From Schizochytrium sp. CCTCC M209059 (lineage: Eukaryota; Sar; Bigyra; Thraustochytrida; Thraustochytriidae), in the NCBI GenBank assembly GCA_000818945.1, contig KN805382.1, positions 512,811 to 576,810 on the forward strand: a stretch of 64,000 nt of DNA, read 5' to 3'. The notes beneath the pieces were generated by a model, which had not been told where the DNA came from, made no database searches, and was given only the letters and a program-made list of their open reading frames with translations. Of this stretch, positions 18,701 to 27,871 are shown in pieces. Position numbers and translations under genes: made by a program. Position 1 is the stretch's first letter; each line of letters opens with the position of its first letter.

Positions 18701-21700
18701 TTTCCGGAAAGTCCGCAGCCGAGTACCCGGCGGGGAGCTTGCGCCATTTTTCGCAATCCTTGGCCTCGCATCGGATCCAAACATGTTGGTTCACCGTCGG
18801 GGGCGGCGGCGGCGAAAACATTTGACCTTCCTTGCCAGGAAACCGTGATGCGGAACGCCGCGTCGCCTTGAGCGCTGTCAAGAGGCGCTGGAAGACGTCG
18901 TCTCCCTCTGCACTAGCAGGCTTGTCGTGTTCCTCGAGCACCTGCTTCTTGAAGTAAACGTCATCGAGACGGCCCTCGAATCCAGACGCTACGCCGTCAA
19001 AGTTGCGATTGTCAAAGAGCGCCGCGTCGAGCACAGGCGACCCAAACAACCGCGGGGGCGGCAGCGGCGGCGGCCAGGCGTCCGCCTGAAGGTCGGTATG
19101 CACGTGCGGCGCCGGTGCGAACATGCGCTGCGTTTCCTTGTCCCAGTCCTGATACCGCTTCTTGTTGTCACCAAGCTGCTTCATGAGTCGGTTGCGGACG
19201 TGCGAGCCGTACTTCGCAGCCTCAATCGGGGTGTACGCGCTCTCGACCTCGGGAAGAACAGTCGTGCCCATGAGCTGCTCAACCAACATATTCTCCTCCT
19301 TTTGGTCGAGCCAGCCGAGCAGCGGGGCAACCACACTGCTCTCGTGATGGAGCGAATGAGCTGCGGTCGGGTCGTTGGCGTTGGCGTTGTCGGGGCCGTA
19401 AAAGTTTACGGGCGGTGCCTCCGTGACCTGAAACCAGTTTTCGGTGAGGCTGTAAAAAGTAAGCAAGTCGACAAGCTTTTGGTGCGCGTCATCCATTTTG
19501 CCATCTTTCCAAACCTGGCCATCCTCTGATTGCGCCACGCCGGGTACCTTGAGAACGAGATCCCGAAGACGACGGATGCCATCGCGGGCCTCTTCAATCG
19601 ACCCGACACAGTACTTGCCGAGCTCGCGGATCTCCCGCATCGCCTTGGGCACATAAGTCATTTTTTCGGCACGGTCCGCCACCGGGGGCTTGCCCTTGTG
19701 GATCGCACGCGTCTTGATGTTCCACCAGTACCGAGATTTGATACGCGGATCGCTAGCGGCCTGCCACACGTTAATGTGATAAACGCACGTCCTTTCCAGC
19801 AAGCGAAGCACCCGCTGCATCACACTGTTGGCGCGGTCATTCCAAAGTGCATTCATTACATCCTCGTCCGTTAAGGGCCGAAAGGGACTCTGGTGCGTTT
19901 TGGTGCTCAACGCGACATGCGGTTCAGGATAATCTGGACTGTCGGTGAGCTGTGGTCGGCGCAAGACATCCGACCCGATGGGAATACGGTTGAGGACGCT
20001 ACCATCATCGTAGAGGATATGAACACTAGGTCCACGCAAAAGAGCGTCAAAGTACTTTTTGCTGGCTGGGTCCGCACTCAGCGTCGTTTCTCCTGCTTCC
20101 TCTTCAGATGCATTTGCAGCATCTGTTTCCATCTTGCTGCCGTTCTCATTTGGAACGGGTGGCATTTCCGAAGCGGCCTCAGAGTCTGCAGCAGGTACGC
20201 TCTGCGACGCCGCGGGCGTAGCCGCCTCGCTGGAATCGCTTGTGGGGTTTGCGCTGGCAGAATCTTTCGTGGGCTGGTTTGCGTCCGTCCCAGACAACGA
20301 AGAGAGACTCTTTTCGTAGGCAGAACCCTGCTCTTTGCTCAGCGGGTTGGGGTGCACGTGGAGAATTGTGCCCGAGTACCATCCGGGATAATCCTCGGCA
20401 TCATCTCCGCACCATCGTGCCTCACAACGGTCGCCAACCCACCACACACGCTCTACGAGCTTGGCCGTGGTCTCGTTGACGAGGTCGCGTACTTTTTGGT
20501 TGTGTTGCGACACGCGCTCGCGCCCCTTGGTCGGCGACATTGCGCCCCAGTTCTCTTGCCGGTTTGCCGCGGACGAAGAGACTGCCACGGCAGCTGCGGC
20601 TGCCGCAGCGCGTTCCGGAAAGCTTTCCGGGCTCGTCGACGCCTGAAATTGCGTCCACATGGGTCGCACATTTTCCATGGCGCCTTCAAAGCCCAGGCGA
20701 ATCCGGGTGTCCATCCGATGCCGAAGCTTGCTCAGAGCAATGATGAGGTTGCACACACGCTGACGCGCAATGCCCTTGGCCTCGCGTTTGACCGAGGTCC
20801 AAAGCTCGCGAGCCGAGTCCGGGTCGAGATCTCGCTTGCGCTGCGTCGCGGGCGGAATATTTTGGGAGCCTCCAGAAGCAGCAGCTTTGGTTTCGCTCGT
20901 TGCACCGGTCCGTTGCTGCGCGGTCTTGCCCCCCTTTGCGGTCTTGCTAGACGCAGTGCTTGCCCCGCGCCGGGCTCCAGCTCGCGCAGACTTGCGCGCC
21001 GAAGACTTTTTGGTTGCAGTCTTTGCTGGGACTGCTTTTTTCGAGGATGGCCTTTTCGAGGTCTGTTGGGAGGTCTGTTTTCCAGCTGTTTTCCCCGCAG
21101 AGCCATTGCTTTTGGTGCTTCTGTTGGTTTTCGTGCTCTTGACGTTTGTTGTTGTTGTTGTTGCTGTTTTTGCTGCTGCTGCTGCCGTAGCTTCTGTCGT
21201 GGTGGTCGTATGCCCAGCCTGGACACCATTAACGCCGGAAAGCGCAACCTTTTCGCGACGGGCAAGCTCTTCATGGAAAAGACGCGACGGTAGCTCGAGC
21301 TGCTCTTGTTCGACAAAGCGAAGAGCAAGTGCAACAAAGCGAAGCGCCCAAACGGGCTGTCGATCGAGAAGGTCAAGTTTGAGACCATACTTTTGCATTC
21401 GCGCAATGTTGTCAGCGTCGAGTCCGTGCACATTCTTTTCCGCGGACGATGCAGAGGCGCGTCGTGGGTTGGAACGCTTCCTTCGACCGCCCTTGCCCCG
21501 TTTGGGAACGGGCTTACTGGCGGCTGGGGGATTCCCTTGGCTGTCAAGAGATGCCTCAAAGAGCATTGCCGCGCGGTGGACAGGCTGGTGACGGCGCTCC
21601 ACGACCTGCATGAACTGCTGCGCTCCGGTAATGTACAGGAACGAGCCGCGGCAACCTTCAGATCCGCAGAGACAAATGGCTGCGCGGAACTCGTCCATGC

Positions 21701-24700
21701 TGTCGGTCACACAGTTATAGTCAATCGTCACCTCTTCGCCGGGCTCGATGTCGCGAAGGGCGCGCATAGCAATGTTGTACTTGCCGTCAACAATTGCCAT
21801 CATGACGCAGGCGTTGGGGCGGCAGCTGTGGCTAAGTCGACTCATGCTCGTACCAAGGTGCTTGGAGTCGACATAGAGGATCGTAAATCCCTTGGGCTCC
21901 GAACTCGGAATCTCAAAGCGCATGTTCCAGAAATCGGGCAAGGTGGTCTTGCCTGCGCGCGTTTGCTTGCGCAAGGCGTCCTCTCGCGCCTCCTTTTGCT
22001 CCCAGAGCCAGAGTGGATAAAGTTCGCCATGGTACGAGCCGAGGATATCTCCCTTTTGAATACCCTTGTCATTTAGACAAATGACACCGACGCCCTTGGG
22101 GTGGACGCAGAAGTTGTGCTGACCCCAGCTCTGCAGCGAGCGTAGAATTACGTCCACGGCAGCAACGATCATTTCATCGGATACATTGCGATCGTACGTA
22201 GTGTTGGCTACATTTTCGACAATGCAGCGGTCTTTGAGAATGTCGACCCAGGCCTCTTCGCCGTTATCGAAAAGCACACAATGCTGTCGGCCTTCTTCTT
22301 TGGGATTCTGATTGAACGCCGTGATTCGTCCAGAGAACCATGCACATTCCACAGGACGGAAGACACTAAGACGCTTGCCCACAAGCTTTCGACCTTCTGC
22401 GGTGGTGCCTTCTGTCCCGTCGTCTTCATTTTCTGCGTCGATGTCATCGACTTCGCTCAGATCCTCGTTTGATTTGGCCTTGCGACCACCTCGAGTGCTT
22501 GACCGAGATCGCGCGCCTCCACGCCCTCTACCGGCCTTGCGTTTCCTCGATGAGGGTCCATTGGCCGCGGACTGCGAAGCGGCGGACTTGGCCTTTCCAC
22601 GACCGGCCCTCGTGGTCTTGCGCGAGGTCGTGCTGGCTGCCGCGGCGCTTCCACGGCCACGCTTGCGGGTTGTTGTAGATGCGGCGGAGGTATTTTCATC
22701 GGTTTGGTCGGTCACAATCACCTTTGGAACTGCCTCAAAGAATTCCGGTTTGCGTCGCGTACGTCGCGAGGACCAGATAATATTCTCGTGCTCCACGAGA
22801 TTTGTTCTCTTGCGCTTGCGTCCAACGCGTTCGATCTTCTCCACGACATCGGCCAGTGAATCGACCTCACCAGTTGAGTTGCCTTCGCTACTGCCTTTTC
22901 GGCTAGCCTTTGAATCGAGCTTCGATTTGGCCGCACCACGCGTCGTCTTTGCGGCACCATTCAGGGTCTCGGGCGCCGCTTCCTTGGTCTTGCTGTGTTG
23001 TGCTGCCGTTTCTCCAGACCCGTTCTCACTGTTTTCTTTGGATGCGGATGCCGCGTCCAATGATGAGCTGGACGCGAGGACATCATCGGCGCTTTGCACG
23101 CGTGATGAGGCAGCAGAGCTTTCTGGCTTTGTGGCCGTACTCTCGGCAACATCCACAATCCCAGCAGCGTCAGAGGATCGATTCGCGTCCTTTGAAGCTG
23201 TGCCCGCCTCGTCCTCTGCTGGCGTTGCAGAAGTTGTGACAGCGGCTGCTGGACTCTCCTCCACTTTGGTGTCTTCCATTGTTGTGTCATTTTGATTTTC
23301 CGCTGACGCCTCCTTGGTCGAGGCGTCTTGATCTTCCGTTTTCACTAGAGACGTCTTGATCTCAGTCTCGTTCTTGTTTACAAAGTGAGACATGCTGTTG
23401 GCGCTAGAAAGAGCACCGCCGGCCTGAGCGCGCGCGCGAAGCGATTTCAGCGCATGCGTCAGGTCCCAGCCAATATCAGGCCCTTGCCGATTAAGCTCGC
23501 GCAGAAGCAGACCTTCGATGAACCAGTTCACTTGAGGCTGCGTCATGCGCAGGTCCGGGGCATCAATGGACTCGAGAGCGATGGAAAGGTTGCGTCGTGT
23601 AAAGGGATCGATTCCCCAACTGTCAACCTCGAGGAGATCCTTGCCGAGCTCTTTGATGCGCCAACTAACGAACGGAAGATTTCCGGCAAGGCCGCCGCTG
23701 ACGGGCGCGGCTGCACCGTCTGCGCGGCGGCGTTTCTTTTTCACAGCGCCGCGCGCATTGAGGGCGCTTTCTGCGTCGCCGTCTTCGGGTAGCAGCCAGC
23801 GGTTTTCTGAACCGGCGGCATCAAGAAGGTCCTCGAGCTCGGCGCGCTCTTCCTCCGTGATACCCTCGACAACCTTGTAGTGGTCGACCTGAGTGTACTC
23901 TCTTCGCTCCTGCGGCTTTTTGCACCAATTGGACATGGCCGGTTCTCGGTTTTCAAAGGTGAGCCGCTCGAGCCTCTCCTCATCGCGGACCTTGTGGAGT
24001 TCTTCCTTGTTTTTAGCGCGCGTAGAAGCAAAGTTGTCTGCAACAAATTCTTCGAGGCGTTTGGCACAATTGTAAAACGAACGCGGGTCCTCGTTGACTG
24101 GTTGATGTTTGTAGACGAATGTCCATATGGAGCGCAGGTCGGCTTCGATGGCATCCCAGTTGATGTCGAGAAAATCTGACTTTTTCAGAAGCTTGACCTC
24201 CTCGTACGTTTTGCGAGAGCGGAGCATTTCGACGATCTTTCGTGAGTTTGCCCAGTCATGGTCCCGCATGACATGGGGCGCGAAGTAGCTTCCTTTTTCA
24301 AGTTTTTTCATGACTTGCGAAAGCGTCATCATTCCCTTGGGCGTAGGAAGACCGCCATAGTCCTTGCCAAGAATGAAACCGTAACGATCGAGCTTGAGCA
24401 CCCGGTCAAGGGTGCGCTTAAAGTGGTTGCGCTGGATTTCTAGCAATCTGCAGCGCTTCGCGAGTGGGTCCTCGAGAACCGTTCTGTGCACACGTTTGCT
24501 ATTTTTCGGTGCGCTGCCGCTTCCAGCGCTGCTATTGGCGCTGCTCGTTGTGGCAGGTAGCCTTGTTTCGGCAGTAGAAGCTGTAGGCGGCGCGGCAACG
24601 ACCTTCGCAAACATGCCCTTGCTGCTCAAGGGCGCGCTTTCAGCTTGCTGAGACGATACATCCAGTTGTGGAGTTGCGGTCGAATCGCCGGCGGAAGCCG

Positions 24701-25169
24701 AGGCCGATGCCAAGGCCAGGTTCAAGCCCGCAGACGGGGCGGACATCTTTGCATTCGACGCAAGCTGCAACGAGTCTGCTTCGCCAACCAACCTTGAGGT
24801 TTTCTCGTTGGTCGTTGACGCAACAGATGCAGAGCTCGGCCTCGAGGTGGTTTTCGTAGTAATGGTATCAGTAGTATCAGTAGCCGGAGTAGGAGCAGGA
24901 GCAGCGTCAGCACTAGCAGCGTCAGCACTAGCAGCGTCAGCATCAGCTCCAGCAGCGTCAGCATCAACCGAAGCAGCTGCAGGGGCAGCACTGTCTGAGG
25001 TTTTACCCGTGGGACTTGAAAGAGGAGCAACGACAACTGCGTTTTCGCCATCTCTGGCACGCGCCTTTTGCAAGTCTGGAACCGCCGTCGGCGTGTACCC
25101 GTCGACCTCGATGCCCTTGCTCTCGAGCAGTTTGCTCGAGGGCTTGATGCCCCTTGCAGATTTCCTCAT
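15777..25169 (-). CDS. ATXR3/SDG2-like histone-lysine N-methyltransferase (SET + CW)
   Basis: An intronless gene for about 3130 residues. In order: a bromodomain-like helical region (about 240-375); a Lys/Arg/Gly-rich AT-hook-like stretch (about 830-930); a PWWP/Tudor-like segment (about 935-990); a SET domain (about 1015-1150) with the S-H-S-C-R-P-N-A motif near 1116 and DYNCVTDS; a post-SET cysteine cluster CLCGSEGCRGSF near 1166; further Tudor-like segments; and a CW zinc finger (W-I-R-C-x4-C-x-K-W-R-K-L-P) near 2131. A low-complexity tail contains 43-residue repeats. The DYN-x-V-T-x-S ... CLCGS-x2-CRGS arrangement with long C-terminal homology is typical of plant ATXR3/SDG2, an H3K4 methyltransferase, so H3K4 specificity is inferred. 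First ATG chosen; the frame is open upstream to 25559 with only a GTG. Confidence 0.85.
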   Translation of the reverse strand: MRKSARGIKPSSKLLESKGIEVDGYTPTAVPDLQKARARDGENAVVVAPLSSPTGKTSDSAAPAAASVDADAAGADADAASADAASADAAPAPTPATDTTDTITTKTTSRPSSASVASTTNEKTSRLVGEADSLQLASNAKMSAPSAGLNLALASASASAGDSTATPQLDVSSQQAESAPLSSKGMFAKVVAAPPTASTAETRLPATTSSANSSAGSGSAPKNSKRVHRTVLEDPLAKRCRLLEIQRNHFKRTLDRVLKLDRYGFILGKDYGGLPTPKGMMTLSQVMKKLEKGSYFAPHVMRDHDWANSRKIVEMLRSRKTYEEVKLLKKSDFLDINWDAIEADLRSIWTFVYKHQPVNEDPRSFYNCAKRLEEFVADNFASTRAKNKEELHKVRDEERLERLTFENREPAMSNWCKKPQERREYTQVDHYKVVEGITEEERAELEDLLDAAGSENRWLLPEDGDAESALNARGAVKKKRRRADGAAAPVSGGLAGNLPFVSWRIKELGKDLLEVDSWGIDPFTRRNLSIALESIDAPDLRMTQPQVNWFIEGLLLRELNRQGPDIGWDLTHALKSLRARAQAGGALSSANSMSHFVNKNETEIKTSLVKTEDQDASTKEASAENQNDTTMEDTKVEESPAAAVTTSATPAEDEAGTASKDANRSSDAAGIVDVAESTATKPESSAASSRVQSADDVLASSSSLDAASASKENSENGSGETAAQHSKTKEAAPETLNGAAKTTRGAAKSKLDSKASRKGSSEGNSTGEVDSLADVVEKIERVGRKRKRTNLVEHENIIWSSRRTRRKPEFFEAVPKVIVTDQTDENTSAASTTTRKRGRGSAAAASTTSRKTTRAGRGKAKSAASQSAANGPSSRKRKAGRGRGGARSRSSTRGGRKAKSNEDLSEVDDIDAENEDDGTEGTTAEGRKLVGKRLSVFRPVECAWFSGRITAFNQNPKEEGRQHCVLFDNGEEAWVDILKDRCIVENVANTTYDRNVSDEMIVAAVDVILRSLQSWGQHNFCVHPKGVGVICLNDKGIQKGDILGSYHGELYPLWLWEQKEAREDALRKQTRAGKTTLPDFWNMRFEIPSSEPKGFTILYVDSKHLGTSMSRLSHSCRPNACVMMAIVDGKYNIAMRALRDIEPGEEVTIDYNCVTDSMDEFRAAICLCGSEGCRGSFLYITGAQQFMQVVERRHQPVHRAAMLFEASLDSQGNPPAASKPVPKRGKGGRRKRSNPRRASASSAEKNVHGLDADNIARMQKYGLKLDLLDRQPVWALRFVALALRFVEQEQLELPSRLFHEELARREKVALSGVNGVQAGHTTTTTEATAAAAAKTATTTTTNVKSTKTNRSTKSNGSAGKTAGKQTSQQTSKRPSSKKAVPAKTATKKSSARKSARAGARRGASTASSKTAKGGKTAQQRTGATSETKAAASGGSQNIPPATQRKRDLDPDSARELWTSVKREAKGIARQRVCNLIIALSKLRHRMDTRIRLGFEGAMENVRPMWTQFQASTSPESFPERAAAAAAAVAVSSSAANRQENWGAMSPTKGRERVSQHNQKVRDLVNETTAKLVERVWWVGDRCEARWCGDDAEDYPGWYSGTILHVHPNPLSKEQGSAYEKSLSSLSGTDANQPTKDSASANPTSDSSEAATPAASQSVPAADSEAASEMPPVPNENGSKMETDAANASEEEAGETTLSADPASKKYFDALLRGPSVHILYDDGSVLNRIPIGSDVLRRPQLTDSPDYPEPHVALSTKTHQSPFRPLTDEDVMNALWNDRANSVMQRVLRLLERTCVYHINVWQAASDPRIKSRYWWNIKTRAIHKGKPPVADRAEKMTYVPKAMREIRELGKYCVGSIEEARDGIRRLRDLVLKVPGVAQSEDGQVWKDGKMDDAHQKLVDLLTFYSLTENWFQVTEAPPVNFYGPDNANANDPTAAHSLHHESSVVAPLLGWLDQKEENMLVEQLMGTTVLPEVESAYTPIEAAKYGSHVRNRLMKQLGDNKKRYQDWDKETQRMFAPAPHVHTDLQADAWPPPLPPPRLFGSPVLDAALFDNRNFDGVASGFEGRLDDVYFKKQVLEEHDKPASAEGDDVFQRLLTALKATRRSASRFPGKEGQMFSPPPPPTVNQHVWIRCEAKDCEKWRKLPAGYSAADFPENFTCSMLKRVDPHFASCTVPEEPSTGESSLKWGYGIGSVDDLQSGHRIDAYHRRSRKWFAVEIVDARTDAVQVVFPKQAGRAEDWLPRHPGPGQFASIMPLYSFSDRADDRSGQRVYRYVETTKRELSKFGPKALMKDYQQYASGAAESSGLPKISIQAVIGTVVDLVNQVSADGGEPLGRVEVKVRRKVLVDEGHLSPSNAGTAATAAGPGLLRRANSTQSSLSATATVRSAAARDRDRYRLVQREAMFMFFKEMKRLYGGLISFEDISRQADALDDRQISYLNPTSWSSNRYGAWVDAAFDEDIGVSMEQDPAERDEEHVVVGMQVMTPDGLGVVLRRTGIRTYCVAVAAARSMRVETQFGWGTVDLVREGTPPIAEVSLDSGARMFAPDLAVEVEYLLVIPVEALVHAKLANVPLEQLLKTRQPRGPRGGDHSPSSSSTTLKREISDVSPFPQPAAVSKVKTEATEPAQAPRVELAQNSRVKADVEVQPMEIVKEASAPDTRAQHGVSGSTTTTTTSSSSSSSSSTSVKQAAAPGTDSEQQTKTLSAKDVPDNSKGAVLTSTSAVARSDSEAGGAAPAKVNAEAVGDNAPESDASKAPSGSVAANLSRGEEKAELDSAESAAHGSKAAAISGDGNAIEAAPSEEKGAKETDDAPGVEEVESGSTESAAHKANASTVSSESAAAHTEERAANDSVMAPGEEKVESKSMESKSMESAAHESNTAAVSSESAAAHNEERAANDSVMAPGEEEVESESMESAAHESNTSAVSSESAAVPAEAKVASESAVVPSDEKVESRSMKSAAHELNAAAISSESAAAPSEKKAPNDSVVAPGEEKTDSRSSEPAAHESNAVAISSESAAVPSEEKAASESVAPPVKEKVESKVLESAAHESKPATVTSDDSAANTTPAELKVANETDTSGSASTEAPAVRKEATSTSEFPTLIANVTKTEGTQEETKSKNESTPSLAPSAS
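15950..16870 (-). repeat. 43-codon (129-bp) tandem repeats in the methyltransferase tail
   Basis: Five clear unit anchors (reverse complement of a Ser-Glu-Ser-Ala-Ala word) occur at 16120, 16249, 16378, 16507 and 16651, with more degenerate units on both sides. The spacing is 129 bp, except one unit of 144 bp carrying a duplicated 15-bp piece. The encoded repeats are Ser/Glu/Ala-rich and surely disordered. Confidence 0.8.
17116..17160. repeat. (GGA)n/(GGT)n tract encoding poly-Ser and poly-Thr
   Basis: A trinucleotide run on the plus strand gives Thr and Ser homopolymers in the antisense methyltransferase. Confidence 0.75.
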
Positions 25170-25873
25170 GTTTTTCAAAACTTCGGCGCGATCAGACTGT
25201 GCGCGGATTCGGATAGACTCGGCCTCGCCTCGCCTCTCCTCTCGCCTTTCTCGCTGCCGCGTCGCGTCCTCGTCCACCTTGCGCCACGCGCGCAGGGCTG
25301 TGCGTGTGCTCGACCCGACGTTAGGTCGGGGTCCGCTCAGATGCTCTCTTTCTCTCTGCCGCGCCGAAAAGCTGGACGCGGAGACCGCCTCTCCGGGGGT
25401 GCAGCGCAGCGCGCCGTCCGCGTCCGCGCCTGTGTCTATGGCCGCGCCCGCGCCCGCGCCCGCGCGCTCGCGCCCGCGGTGGCTTTTACGCGCTCGACAA
25501 GTGCATAATCGCCGCGATACAAGTCGGTTATAGCGGCGCTGCCAGTTGGATAGCAGCACGGCGAGCTCTGTTGTCTACGTGTGCGTTGTGGTGATGGAGC
25601 ATCGTTGCTCATGAAGACGCTCGGTATGAACGCCGCCGATGTGCTCTTTCTTGATCGGGCGACGAAGAGCGTCCTTTCGCCTTTTAATAATGATTGGCTT
25701 GGGGGGAAAGCGGGCAAGAAGAAGAGATTCATTTTTGATCGGAAGAAGTATGACGCGGCACGAGATGTTCGAGATGTTTGCAAGAATTATTGTTTGTGCA
25801 GGATAGAGGATTAGAATTACTTTATGCGGATAAGAAGAACGGCTGGATGACGAAGACACGGAAACGTGCATGA
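25170..25873. other. Intergenic, 5' region of the methyltransferase gene
   Basis: 704 bp between the methyltransferase ATG and the stop of the enoyl-CoA isomerase gene. The methyltransferase frame is open to 25559 without ATG and could represent leader. A (GCGCCC)n-like repeat lies at about 25443-25475. The 25690-25850 part is AT-richer and should be the 3' UTR of the isomerase gene. No other gene was seen. Confidence 0.5.
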
Positions 25874-26866
25874 TCAAAGGCGGCTCCAGAGAGGGCGGGT
25901 GGTGCGAGCGAGCCAAAAGACGAGAAAAGGGCCATACTTGGACTTTTCGTAGGAAAAGTTGACCATGTGATTGAGAAAGGGAAGGCCAAGCATGGCGTTG
26001 GCCAACGCAACGCTTTCGACCTTGTTGACCTCTCGGAGCTTGGCCTGAGACCCGTTTTCGATGATTTTGCGCGTGCGGCCCGATGCAATCCATTCCTCGG
26101 CAAGCTCTTGGGTTTTGGCGAGGACCTGATCCTGGGGAACAACGTACTGGCAGTAGCCGAGCTCGAGCGCATCCTGCGCCGAGAGCTTGCGACCTTCGAG
26201 GATTTCGCGGGCCGTCGTTTCGCCAAAGGCCTGAGGAAAGGTGTACGAGCTGCATCCCTCTGGGACGAGACCAAGACTCTTGAACGGGGTCAGGAAGCTC
26301 GCGCTCTCTGCGGCAACGATGCCATCGGCAATAAAGGCCGAGGTAACAGAGGCGCCAATGGCCGGTCCGTTGGCCGCAATAAAGAGCGGCTTGGGAAAGT
26401 CGATAAAGGGCGCAAAGAGAGCCTCGTTCTGCTCGGTGATTGCAGCAAGGAGATCCCGGGGGTGCATGGGTTTGAGGCTGCCTGCGAAGTCGACACCTGC
26501 GCAATAGTACTTTCCGGCGCCTGTGTGTTCGTGAGTGTGTTGGTATAGCATTTGAGGCCGAAGTGACGCGAAAGGAGATCATTGTATCGTGAGTTAATGT
26601 GAGCAAAATGGTTGATGTGAAGGAAGAAAAAGCGCATGAGCGGAAAATGAGCCTTGGAGACTTTGTCTGCATCTTGCGTTCAACGTACCCGTGAGAATGC
26701 ATGCTTTGACGGTATCATCCTTGGCGGCCTGCTCGAGACCCTTTTGGAAGGCCTGGACAAGGTCCGGACTCCATCCGTTCAACTTGGCCGGCCTGTTGAA
26801 CGTCAGCGTACGGACACCGTTGCAATCCGACTGGAGAAGCACCTCTTCCTTTTGCTCGGTCGCCAT
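25874..26866 (-). CDS. Peroxisomal Delta3,Delta2-enoyl-CoA isomerase (ECI2-like), two exons
   Basis: Exon 1 is 26866-26689 and exon 2 is 26520-25874. The 168-bp intron has GT-AG ends, and joining restores an unbroken crotonase fold: 274 residues. The family shifts 3-cis/trans double bonds to 2-trans in beta-oxidation of unsaturated fatty acids. The oxyanion-hole segment GKYYCAGVDF spans the splice joint (residues 62-71) and NGPAIGAS is at 110-117. PEGCSS at 146-151 carries the catalytic glutamate E147 used by isomerases rather than by hydratases. The last three residues are SRL, a PTS1 peroxisomal targeting tripeptide. The ATG in GCCATGG context at 26866 was preferred over an upstream GTG. 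This is one of few clearly spliced genes in the window. Confidence 0.9.
26521..26688 (-). other. Spliceosomal intron of the enoyl-CoA isomerase gene
   Basis: GTACGT donor and ACACAG acceptor on the minus strand, phase 1. It is supported by exact restoration of the conserved G-A-G-K-Y-Y segment. Confidence 0.88.
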
Positions 26867-27835
26867 GGTGCTCGAATTCCGTGCTGGCACCTCTTTGTAT
26901 CCTTTGCGTGCGTGCGCGCGAGCGAGCGAGCGTGCGTGCGTGCGTGCGTGTACTTCGGCGAGCTGGCGAGCTAGCGAGCGAGCGAGCGAGTTTGCGTTTC
27001 GTGGCGATGAGGTCCTGGTCCTAGTCCAAGTCCAAAGCCAGGGTGTTGACTGCTGCTGGGTGGAGAGCGTTTGTTTTGCCTTTATCGACAGTCAAGATCC
27101 GCGCCGGATGATCGAGACGCCCTCCGTAAGGCGTTAAAGCCTTTGAATGATGAGCAAGCGACGGAAGAGATTTGCTTTTTTGTTATCCTCGCCAGATATC
27201 TCAGATGGTTGAGATCTCGTCTCTGTCGTAAAAGCCTTTGGATAACGAGTCAGCGACTCAATAACCTTCGCCAGAATGCTCTGAAATGATTGAGATCTCG
27301 ACTCAAGTATCAACGTTGCGCAAGCTACGATGAAACTTTTTCCTTATTTTATTTATTTATTTGTTTTTTTTTCTACATGGTTGATGCAGCCGGCTGCAGG
27401 ATGTGCAAAAGAAAGCCATCGTCGTAAACCCACTAACGTTTTCGCTTTTCTTGATCTGCACAAGATCATTCATGACATGCAAGTCAACTGCTTGGGAAGG
27501 TTGCGAAGAAACGCATATACTTTATATAATTCAAGTGAAGAAGAAGAAGAATGAAGGATGATGTCCCGCAGTGCAGGCTCAGAGCAGTCGGAAGCGGTAG
27601 TGACGAGACGGTTCCCAACTTCGCCGTTCTCTGTATTTGACTTTTCAGTGCAGGTATGGCCAAAGGCTTTGATGGTCACGGAATGGAAACAAAATTTTGC
27701 GAGCAGCGGCTGGCTGCGCGGCAGTGTGATGTGTAGAGCCCCTCCCTTGGAGCTCTCGAGGTTATGTGTGTATATATTTGCAAAAGAAGAAGGAAGGGAA
27801 GGAAGGAAGGACAAAACAGGATGGAAAGAAGAAAG

Positions 27836-27866
<31 letters not shown>
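26867..27866. other. Intergenic with degenerate direct repeats
   Basis: 1 kb between two minus-strand genes. Near the isomerase start are (GCGA)n and (GTGC)n microsatellites (about 26925-26990). Two related, diverged direct repeats lie at 27136-27230 and 27231-27307: both begin AAAGCCTTTG and contain CGCCAGA and TTGAGATCTCG. The rest to 27866 is the 3' side of the kinase gene. No coding frame was supported. Confidence 0.5.
27136..27307. repeat. Pair of diverged direct repeats (about 95 and 77 bp)
   Basis: Shared words in the same order are AAAGCCTTTG, CGAC, CGCCAGA, CTC and TTGAGATCTCG. Function unknown. Confidence 0.6.

Positions 27867-27868
<2 letters not shown>
27839..27868. repeat. (CT)15 microsatellite overlapping the kinase stop codon
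   Basis: The dinucleotide run reads (GA)n on the kinase strand and begins inside its TAG stop codon, so it forms the start of the 3' UTR. Confidence 0.9.

Positions 27869-27871
<3 letters not shown>

Noticed and set aside
27190..27220. tRNA D-arm-like word CTCAGATGGTTGAG
   Set aside because: No matching T-arm, anticodon arm or acceptor stem could be folded around it.
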